Origin: Planctomycetia bacterium
GTDB lineage: Bacteria > Planctomycetota > Planctomycetia > Pirellulales > UBA1268
Assembly: GCA_009926295.1 (NCBI GenBank)
Contig: RFPF01000015.1
Location: 1 to 23,265 of the forward strand
Direction of reading: 5' to 3'
Length of the DNA: 23,265 nt
In this document: positions 8,007-13,640 of the stretch, piece by piece
Layout of the letters: the number at the start of each line of letters is the position of its first letter
How positions within the stretch are numbered: the first letter of the stretch is position 1
The notes under the pieces: model-generated
Seen by the model: the letters and a program-made list of their open reading frames with translations, nothing else
What the model was told of the DNA's origin: nothing
Databases searched by the model: none
Position numbers and translations under genes: made by a program

Positions 8007-8391
8007 CGTTTGCGCGTTGACTTCTCCTGCGCGCCGGCTCGGGGTCGCCCCTCCCATCCCGCCGGACGCTCGCTGCGGCCATCCTGGCCTTCACTCGCTC
8101 GGATGTGCCTGCGCCGGCGGGAGCGCCTCCGCTTGGGCCTCCTGCCTGCGCCGGTCGAATACGCCGTCTCAGTGGCAGGGGACAACCCCGATCCTCCCCT
8201 TTCCGATTGAGGAGGCTTCGGGCTCCCCGTGTCCCGGGAGCCGGCGCATGCAGACAAGCGTGGCCGGGATGGGGAAGCGCAGTCGGAGTCGCGTGAGCGG
8301 AGGACGGGAATGTCCGTAGCGAACGTCCGGCGACGGGACTCGGGGAGCCTGAAGCCGGCGCGGGCAAACAAGGCTTGATACACTCACCGCA
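8007..8391. other. Non-coding repeat-rich intergenic element upstream of moaC
   Basis: No supported gene. The region contains a 23-nt inverted repeat (8214-8236 with 8334-8356, 21 of 23 matching), a 20-nt direct repeat (8239-8258 and 8353-8372, 17 of 20 matching), and four occurrences of a CNTGCGCCGG-like core: cctgcgccgg at 8108-8117 and 8145-8154 on the plus strand, and related forms at 8241-8250 and 8355-8364 on the minus strand. The composition and nested symmetry suggest a REP/MITE-like intergenic repeat. I cannot test whether it recurs in the genome. The last 20 bases before moaC contain TTGATACACT, a possible -10, but no convincing -35. Confidence 0.45.
8214..8356. repeat. Imperfect 23-bp inverted repeat, REP-like
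   Basis: The arms 8214-8236 and 8334-8356 are reverse complements with two mismatches, separated by 97 nt. A second pair of related 20-mers (8239-8258 and 8353-8372) lies in direct orientation next to the arms. The nesting of inverted and direct copies suggests a folded, mobile or formerly mobile intergenic repeat; no transposase is nearby. Confidence 0.5.
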
Positions 8392-8892
8392 ATGAGCACC
8401 GGCCAAAACAGCATCCGCATGATCGACGTCGGGGCCAAGCCGGTGTCGCTGCGCATGGCACGGGCGTCCGGGCGGCTCGTTGGGCGGGCGGAGACGATCG
8501 CGGCGATCCGGGGCGGCACGCTGGCGAAGGGAGATGCGGTCGCGGCGGCCAGGCTCGCCGGAGTGATGGCGGCGAAGAAGACCAGCGAGATCGTGCCGCT
8601 CTGCCATCCGTTGCCGCTTGACGCGGTCGAGATGGAGATCGGCTTCGAGCCGGAGGCGGTCGTGATCGAGGCGGTCGTGCGGGCGACGGCCCGGACGGGT
8701 GTCGAGATGGAGGCGCTCGTCGCCGTGTCGGCCTCGGCCCTGGCGATCTACGACATGGCGAAGTCGATCGACCCCGGCATGTCGATCACCGCCATCCACC
8801 TCGAGGAGAAGGCGGGAGGGGTCCGCGGCGACTACGTCAGGGCAGGAGATCCGGTTCAACTCCAGCGACCGGTGGTCGCCGAGGAACCATGA
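8392..8892 (+). CDS. moaC: Cyclic pyranopterin monophosphate synthase MoaC
   Basis: 166 residues, the normal length. MoaC converts the 3',8-cyclo-GTP product of MoaA into cyclic pyranopterin monophosphate, the first stable intermediate of molybdenum cofactor synthesis, in the cytoplasm. The signature segments are present: MIDVGAKPVSLRMARASG near the N-terminus, KKTSEIVPLCHPLPL with H72, and ARTGVEMEALVAVSASALAIYDMAKSID with E105, D121 and K124, which correspond to the catalytic H77, E112, D128 and K131 of the E. coli enzyme. No clear Shine-Dalgarno precedes the ATG. No other moa gene is adjacent. A Moco-dependent oxidoreductase is encoded at 20112-22412. The gene converges on nrdR with 9 bp between the stop codons. 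Confidence 0.95.
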   Translation: MSTGQNSIRMIDVGAKPVSLRMARASGRLVGRAETIAAIRGGTLAKGDAVAAARLAGVMAAKKTSEIVPLCHPLPLDAVEMEIGFEPEAVVIEAVVRATARTGVEMEALVAVSASALAIYDMAKSIDPGMSITAIHLEEKAGGVRGDYVRAGDPVQLQRPVVAEEP

Positions 8893-8911
8893 GCCGGACG
8901 CTCATGGTTTC
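8883..8911. terminator. Bidirectional hairpin covering the moaC and nrdR stop codons
   Basis: AACCATGAG (8885-8893) and CTCATGGTT (8901-8909) are perfect complements with a 7-nt loop, extendable by a G-U and a G-C pair. The moaC TGA lies in one arm and the nrdR stop region in the other, so one compact hairpin could end both convergent transcripts. The flanking T/A runs are short (TTT on the plus strand). Confidence 0.5.
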
Positions 8912-9363
8912 CGTGAAGCCAGCATCGGGCCGAGCTCCTCCACGAAGTCCCTGACGTCCTGGAACTCCCGGTACACGCTCGCGAACCGCACGAAAGCAAC
9001 CTGGTCGAGTCCGCGCAGGAGCTCCATGAGCCGCTCGCCCAGCACGCGGCTCGGAACCTCGTTCTCGTACATGCCGTACAGTTCCGCCTCCAGCGCGGCG
9101 ACGACGGCCTCGATGTCATCCTCCGTGACGGGACGCTTCCAGCACGCCTTCGCCAGCCCTCGCTTGATCTTGTCGCGGTCGAAGGGCTCCCGGTCGCCTC
9201 CCTTCTTCACGACCGAAAGCAGCTGCCGCTCCACGCGCTCGTAGGTCGTGAACCGGCGACGGCAGGCGACGCACTCGCGCCGGCGGCGGATCGACGAGCC
9301 GTCGTCGCCCGCGCGGGAATCGATCACCCGGTCGTTGTCGGCTCGGCAGAACGGGCAGCGCAT
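8902..9363 (-). CDS. nrdR: Transcriptional repressor NrdR
   Basis: 153 residues, the standard length. NrdR senses ATP/dATP and represses ribonucleotide reductase genes by binding NrdR boxes. The N-terminal zinc ribbon is intact: MRCPFC (C3, C6) and ECVAC (C31, C34), followed by RRRFTTYERVE. Residues about 47-137 form the ATP-cone domain (VVKKGGDREPFDRDKIKRGLAKACWKRPV...). GAGG lies a few bases before the ATG at 9363. It is in the same direction as the rpoN block 67 bp upstream and may be its last gene. No ribonucleotide reductase gene is in the window. Confidence 0.96.
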   Translation of the reverse strand: MRCPFCRADNDRVIDSRAGDDGSSIRRRRECVACRRRFTTYERVERQLLSVVKKGGDREPFDRDKIKRGLAKACWKRPVTEDDIEAVVAALEAELYGMYENEVPSRVLGERLMELLRGLDQVAFVRFASVYREFQDVRDFVEELGPMLASRKP

Positions 9364-9430
9364 CGGTTCCTCGGCAGGGGGCCCGGCATCCTACGGCCCC
9401 TCCCTCCGGCCCGACAAGGCGAGCCGGGCC

Positions 9431-10965
9431 TCACTCCGCCGGGCGGTCGGCCCGCGGAAGCTTCCAGTCGCGGCGCTGCCGGGAACTCGGGATGTCCATC
9501 GCCTTCCGGTACTTCGTCACGGTCCGCCGTGCCACGGTGATGCCGCGCTTGCCCAGTTCGTCGACGAGGGCGTCGTCGCTGTAGGGGTCGTCCTTGGGCT
9601 CGGCGTCGATGATCTCCTGGAGTTTGAGCCGCACGGCGTCCCAGGCCACCTCGTCGCCGTCGGCGCTCACCGTGCCGCCCACGAAGAACCGCCGCAGCGG
9701 GTGGAGGCCCCGCGGCGTCTGCAACCACTTGTCGTCGACCGCGCGGCTGACGGTCGTGACGTGCATCCCGATGCGGTCGGCGATCTGCTGCATCTTCAGC
9801 GGCTCGATCGCCTCCGGCCCCTCGGAGAGGAATCGCGTCTGGTGATCGACGATGGCCTGGGCCGTCTTCAGGAGCGTCGATCGCCGCTGCTCGATCGACT
9901 CGATGAGCCACTGGGCGGAGTTGATCTTGCGCTTGATGTACTCGCGGGTGGCGGGGTCGGTGTCGGGTGAGAGGAGCATCTCCCGGTAGATGGGGCTGAT
10001 CCGCAGATTCGGCAGTTCGGCAGGTCGATGTCCTCGAGCCGCACCTTCCAACTCCCGTCCACCTGCTGCTCCACGTAGACGTCCGGCTTCACGGCGGGCA
10101 CGAACGGCGCCGAAAATGCCGAGCCGGGCTTCGGCTGCAGCGTGTGAAGCTGGTCGCGCAGCCGCTCGATCTCGGCGATCGAGTAGCCGGTCTTCCGCTC
10201 GATCACCGGCAGCCGGTTCCCGGCGAGGTCCTCGAGATGGTCGCCGACCAGCCGCCGCAGCTGCCGCGCGTGAGGGGTGTCGGGCCGGATCTGGAGGAGC
10301 AGGCACTCGCGCAGGTCGCGGGCCCCGACGCCGAGAGGATCCATGCCCTGCACCACCGCGAGCGCCTGCTCGAGGAGCTTCAGCTGCGTCGCGCGATCGG
10401 CGGGCCCTTCCGGATCGACGAGATCCTCGAGCGGCAGCGGCAGATAGCCGTTGGCGTCGAGGTTGTAGATGATCTTGTCGGCCGCCTGCCGCTGCTGTTC
10501 CGTGAGGTCGTAGTTCGAGAGCTGGTCGTGCAGGTGGTTGCAGAGCGTTTCGGGACGCTCCTCCATGTTGGCCATCGCGTCGAGGTAGCGGTCGGAGGCC
10601 TCGTCGATTCGCGAGGCGGACGGGCGGCTGCGATCGTCGTCGGAGTCGGGATATTCGCTCGCCCAGTCGTAGGATCGCTCGAAGTCGGCCTGGTTCGCAT
10701 GCTCCTGATCGACCACGAGCGGCTTCTCGTCGGCCGTGCGGTCGGCGACCGGAGGCGGCTCGGCGGCTGCGGCCCCCGGCTCGCCGCCGGTGGCGTCGGT
10801 CTCCGCCTCCTCCACCTCGAGCGTCTCGTTGTTCTGGATCTCCTGCTCGATCCGCTCCTCGAGGGCCATGAGCGGCAGTTGCAGGATCTCCATCGACTGG
10901 ATCATGCGCGGCGCGAGCACCTGCTTCTGCGCCATCCGCATTTCCTGGCCGAACGACATCCGCAT
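9431..10965 (-). pseudogene. rpoN: RNA polymerase sigma-54 factor, frameshifted by an 8-bp tandem duplication
   Basis: Sigma-54 directs RNA polymerase to -24/-12 promoters and needs AAA+ activators. The start chosen is the ATG at 10965, with GGGAG 10 nt upstream; the open frame extends to 11088 but that stretch is unlike the family. Region I is clear: MRMSFGQEMRMAQKQVLAPRMIQSMEILQLPL. An acidic linker and the core-binding region follow. The frame is lost near 10008-10023 and a second frame continues the protein precisely (LRISPIYREMLLSP...), with the HTH IGMHVTTVSRAVDDKWLQTPRGLHPLRRFF and the RpoN box ARRTVTKYRK. Without the 8 extra bases the gene would encode 508 residues, the normal size. 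As given, translation runs into out-of-frame sequence ending at 9868. It is either a real disruption or a sequence/assembly error. It lies 91 bp after recR. Confidence 0.9.
10008..10023 (-). repeat. 8-bp tandem duplication causing the rpoN frameshift
   Basis: ttcggcag occurs twice back to back on the plus strand (10008-10015, 10016-10023), read on the coding strand as ctgccgaa twice. Removing one copy restores D-L-P-N-L-R-I-S-P, a continuous sigma-54 core-binding segment. The exactness of the copies and the clean restoration identify this as the cause. Confidence 0.92.
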
Positions 10966-11056
10966 CGCACTCGTGCTCCCTGTCACTTCGGCCGCCGTCC
11001 CGACGGCCATCCCAAGGATACCTCCCGCCGCCGGTTTCGGGCGCGGCCGTGGCGGC

Positions 11057-11659
11057 TCACGGCATCCGCTGCCGCCCGGAGAGGGCATCCGCGAGCATTT
11101 CGTGATTCGCCTGCTCGAGCGAGGCGCCGACGGTGAGGCCGCGGGCGAGCCTCGTGATCTCCACGGGCAGGCCCTTCAGGCGGCCCGCGATCTCCAGGGC
11201 CGTCGCGTCCCCCTCGACGTTGGGCGTGGTGGCCATGATCACCTCCCGCACCCCTCCCTGCCGCACCCGCTCCACGAGCCGGTCGATGGTGAGCTGGCTC
11301 GCAGCGACTCCTTCGAGCGGCGAAACCCGCCCCTGGAGCACGTGGTACAGACCGCGGTAGCCTCCCGCCTGCTCGAGCGCGAGGAGGTCGCGTACCTGCT
11401 CCACGACGCACACCTGCGTGCGGTCCCGCCGCTTGTCCAGGCAGATCGCGCACTCATCCTGCTCCGCCAGGTTGAAACACGACCTGCAGGGATGCAGCCT
11501 TTCCTTGACGGCGCGGATGGCTTCGGCGAACGCGATCGCCTCCTGGTTCGACATCCTCAGCACGTGATACGCCAGCCGCTCGGCGGATTTTCGGCCGATG
11601 CCGGGCAGCTCGGCGAAGTAGTCGACCAGCCGCGCGATCGGACCCCGTGATTCAGGCAT
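11057..11659 (-). CDS. recR: Recombination mediator protein RecR
   Basis: 200 residues, the usual length. RecR, with RecO/RecF, loads RecA onto gapped or SSB-coated DNA. Domains in order: helix-hairpin-helix LPGIGRKSAERLA (18-30), a zinc finger with C58, C61, C70 and C73 (CRSCFNLAEQDECAIC), and a TOPRIM domain starting VCVVEQVRDLLALEQAGGYRGLYHVLQG, then SPLEGV and the C-terminal TRLARGLTVGASLEQANHEML. The start ATG at 11659 lies inside the end of dnaX (8-bp overlap), indicating translational coupling. The open frame upstream of this ATG is dnaX read in another frame. The ybaB/ebfC gene often found between dnaX and recR is absent here. Confidence 0.96.
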   Translation of the reverse strand: MPESRGPIARLVDYFAELPGIGRKSAERLAYHVLRMSNQEAIAFAEAIRAVKERLHPCRSCFNLAEQDECAICLDKRRDRTQVCVVEQVRDLLALEQAGGYRGLYHVLQGRVSPLEGVAASQLTIDRLVERVRQGGVREVIMATTPNVEGDATALEIAGRLKGLPVEITRLARGLTVGASLEQANHEMLADALSGRQRMP

Positions 11660-13361
11660 CGTGGGCCTCCTCCTCCGCCGCCTCGGCCGGCGCAGCCGCG
11701 GCGGACCGGGCGGTGGACGGGCCCGCCTCGGGCCGGGACGCGTCGACCTTGCACACGGCCGCGTCGAAGAGGGTGCGGGCCTGCACGACGAGGGGATGCT
11801 CGGCCACCTCGCGCAGGAGGGTGGCCTGCGAAGCCGCCGGCTTCGGCCGCGCGGGCTGCGGTTCTGCCGGGGTGCGGGCCGCGGCCTCCGACAGCTTGAT
11901 CGCATACCGGACCGGCCGGCCGGCGAGCTGCGTCAGTTCCCGCACGATTCCCGTGCCGACCTCCGCCCGGCGCAGGAAGGCGATCGCCGACGTGGATTCC
12001 GCCGGCATCGCCACTTCGAGCACGTCTTCGGCCCAACGCGCCTCATGCGCCTGGGCCCCGAAGTCGGCCGCGAGGCCGCCGCACGCAGCGCACGCCTGCC
12101 GCCAGGCGGCCAGGGCATCGGCGGGCATCTCCGGCGAGGGCGGCGTCGGGGTCAGGTCAGCCGTTTTTTTTTCGCGCGGCACCGGCTGGGACCGGCCGGG
12201 TGACGGCGGGGCGTCGGCAGCGACGCCGTTGGCGAGGGCGACGAGGTTTTCGAGATCCTCGAGTTTCGCCAGCCGCACGACCGCCATCTCGGCGAGCACC
12301 CCGGCATGGCCGCTGGTCCTCATGCGAGAAAGCGAGTGGTCGACGATCTGGAGCATGGCGAGGAGCGTTTCCGTGCCCACCGCGGTGCCGATGGCCGCGA
12401 GGTCGACCCCGAGTCCTTCCCCGGCGAGGGATCCGCCCCGCATGTCCGGGCCGCATCCCACGCTGGCGAGGAGCGCGTCGCGCAGCGCCGCGATGACCTG
12501 CTCGAGCACGCCGCCTGGATCGGCTCCACCCTCGAGGGTTTCATCGAGCGCCTCGATCGCCCCGCGCGGGTCGCGGGCGGCGATCGCCTGCACGAGCCGC
12601 CCCACCTTCTCCTCGCGGCCGGTGCCGATGACGGCGTGCACGTCGTCCACGCCGATCTCGCCGGCCGCCGAGCCGAGCAGCTGCTCGAGGAGCGACTGGC
12701 TGTCGCGCATGCTGCCGGCGGCCCGCCGGGCAATGAGCCCGAGCGCCTCGGGCGTGGCCCCGCCGCCCTCGGCCTCGACGATCTGCGCGAGCCGGCGGGC
12801 GATGGCGGGGGCGTCCACGGTCACGAAGTCGAACCGCTGGCACCGCGAGAGGATCGTGATCGGGAGCTTCTCCGGCTCGGTGGTGCAGAGCACGAACTTG
12901 ACGTGCGGCGGCGGCTCCTCCAGCGTCTTCAGGAGCGCGTTGAACGCCTCGCGGGTGAGCATGTGGACTTCGTCGATGATGTACACCTTGAACCGGCCGC
13001 GTGCCGGACGCACGGCGACGTTCTGCCGCAGCTGGCGGATCTCGTCGATGCCGCGGTTGCTCGCCGCATCGATCTCCACCACGTCGACATCCTGACCGGC
13101 GGAGATCGCGCGGCATGAGTCGCACGCGTTGCAGGGCTCCGCGGCGGGGCCGCGCTCGCACTCGAGAGCCTTGGCGTAAATGCGGGCGGCGCTCGTCTTG
13201 CCCACCCCCCGGGCGCCCGTGAACAGGTACGCGTGTCCGATCCGGCCGCTGGAAATCGCGCCGGAGAGGCCCCGCGCCACGTGCTCCTGGCCGACGAGTT
13301 CGTCGAACCGCTGGGGACGGTAGCGTCGGGCGACGACCTGATAGGGGGCTGTGTCGACCAT
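11652..13361 (-). CDS. dnaX: DNA polymerase III subunits tau (and probably gamma)
   Basis: 569 residues for tau. DnaX is the clamp-loader ATPase; tau also binds the polymerase core and helicase. Visible: YRPQRFDELVGQEHV, Walker A GARGVGKT (49-56), zinc-binding C68, C77, C80 and C83, Walker B VYIIDEVHML (D130, E131) and the SRC arginine-finger motif (172-174). After the collar domain comes a Pro/Ala-rich linker, then a variable C-terminal domain. The linker starts at an A9 run (12172-12164), where slippage would give a protein of about 401 residues, matching gamma. The start ATG at 13361 was preferred to an upstream in-frame codon at 13421 because that stretch overlaps the SRP RNA and MVDTAPYQVVARRYRPQ is the conserved beginning. 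It is probably cotranscribed from the SRP RNA promoter and overlaps recR. Confidence 0.95.
   Translation of the reverse strand: MVDTAPYQVVARRYRPQRFDELVGQEHVARGLSGAISSGRIGHAYLFTGARGVGKTSAARIYAKALECERGPAAEPCNACDSCRAISAGQDVDVVEIDAASNRGIDEIRQLRQNVAVRPARGRFKVYIIDEVHMLTREAFNALLKTLEEPPPHVKFVLCTTEPEKLPITILSRCQRFDFVTVDAPAIARRLAQIVEAEGGGATPEALGLIARRAAGSMRDSQSLLEQLLGSAAGEIGVDDVHAVIGTGREEKVGRLVQAIAARDPRGAIEALDETLEGGADPGGVLEQVIAALRDALLASVGCGPDMRGGSLAGEGLGVDLAAIGTAVGTETLLAMLQIVDHSLSRMRTSGHAGVLAEMAVVRLAKLEDLENLVALANGVAADAPPSPGRSQPVPREKKTADLTPTPPSPEMPADALAAWRQACAACGGLAADFGAQAHEARWAEDVLEVAMPAESTSAIAFLRRAEVGTGIVRELTQLAGRPVRYAIKLSEAAARTPAEPQPARPKPAASQATLLREVAEHPLVVQARTLFDAAVCKVDASRPEAGPSTARSAAAAPAEAAEEEAHDA
12164..12172 (-). 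promoter_or_regulatory. A9 slippage site in dnaX (gamma/tau decision)
   Basis: Nine consecutive A on the coding strand, codons 397-400 (GAA AAA AAA ACG), in a gene that is otherwise very GC-rich. A transcript with one extra A, or a -1 ribosomal shift, gives K-K-N-G-stop (401 aa). Loss of one A, or a +1 shift, gives K-K-R-L-T-stop (402 aa). The position, at the boundary after the ATPase/collar domains, matches where E. coli (ribosomal -1 shift) and Thermus (A9 transcriptional slippage) make gamma. Confidence 0.7.
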
Positions 13362-13404
13362 GACCGCCGGCAAAGGCTGTTTCAGCGTCGGCGACGAGCC
13401 GGAC

Positions 13405-13555
13405 GCCGATGAGAGGCCCACCGCACAAAGGGGCGACTGCTTATGGCTGCTGCGGTTAGGCCCTGACCAGGTTCACAGGCCCCCATCGCAGGGGCCTCCT
13501 GCGGTTAGGCCCTGACCAGGTTCACAGGCCCCCATCGCAGGGGCCTCTCATCGGC
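13405..13555 (-). ncRNA. ffs: Signal recognition particle RNA (4.5S-like), with a 49-nt internal tandem duplication
   Basis: The minus strand holds the SRP domain IV signature: CCUGGUCAGG, then GCC, a UAAC loop (URRC type), CGC, and AGCAGCC, matching the E. coli 4.5S pattern GGUCAGG...AGCAGCC. The ends pair perfectly over 15 bp: 13541-13555 (GCCGAUGAGAGGCCC) with 13405-13419. The RNA bounded by this helix is 151 nt, but 49 nt are an exact tandem repeat; with one copy it would be 102 nt, the normal size of small bacterial SRP RNA. Only the downstream copy continues into the complete AGCAGCC side of the Ffh-binding loop. SRP RNA guides Ffh to signal peptides for co-translational targeting. The linkage SRP RNA-dnaX-recR mirrors the scr-dnaX-yaaK-recR order of Bacillus. 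End positions are inferred from pairing. Confidence 0.85.
13450..13547 (-). repeat. Exact 49-bp tandem duplication inside the SRP RNA gene
   Basis: 13450-13498 and 13499-13547 are identical over all 49 bases. Each unit holds the 5' side of the SRP RNA, including the GGUCAGG motif and loop. On the RNA each unit can also fold by itself through AGGCCCC and GGGGCCU around a UGCGAUG loop. Confidence 0.97.
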
Positions 13556-13590
13556 ACCCGCACTCGCACGACGGCAATTCCAACGCCCCG

Positions 13591-13619
13591 GTTGTACGCC
13601 GCCCCGCGCGGGCGGTCAA
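13591..13619 (-). promoter_or_regulatory. Sigma-70-type promoter for SRP RNA (and dnaX block)
   Basis: On the minus strand TTGACC (13619-13614), a 17-nt spacer, then TACAAC (13596-13591). Matches to consensus are 5/6 and 4/6. Transcription would start near 13584, about 28 nt before the predicted mature 5' end at 13555, comparable to the processed leader of E. coli 4.5S RNA. It lies in the 85-bp gap shared with divergent mutS. Confidence 0.55.
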
Positions 13620-13640
13620 AGGCTGCTACATTTCGCGGCC

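Noticed and set aside
7036..8859. Long open frame on the minus strand across the HTH gene, both gaps and moaC
   Set aside because: It is antisense to two certain genes, crosses a strong terminator hairpin, and has Arg/His/Asp-rich composition with no domain; it is a GC-bias artefact.
9431..10306. Two separate genes for the halves of rpoN
   Set aside because: The halves join perfectly when one copy of the 8-bp repeat is removed, so it is one interrupted gene.
13362..13421. Upstream in-frame start for dnaX
   Set aside because: It would overlap the 3' end of the SRP RNA, and the conserved DnaX N-terminus begins at the ATG at 13361.
13450..13547. CRISPR-like repeat
   Set aside because: There are only two directly abutting copies without spacers, and the unit is explained by the SRP RNA.
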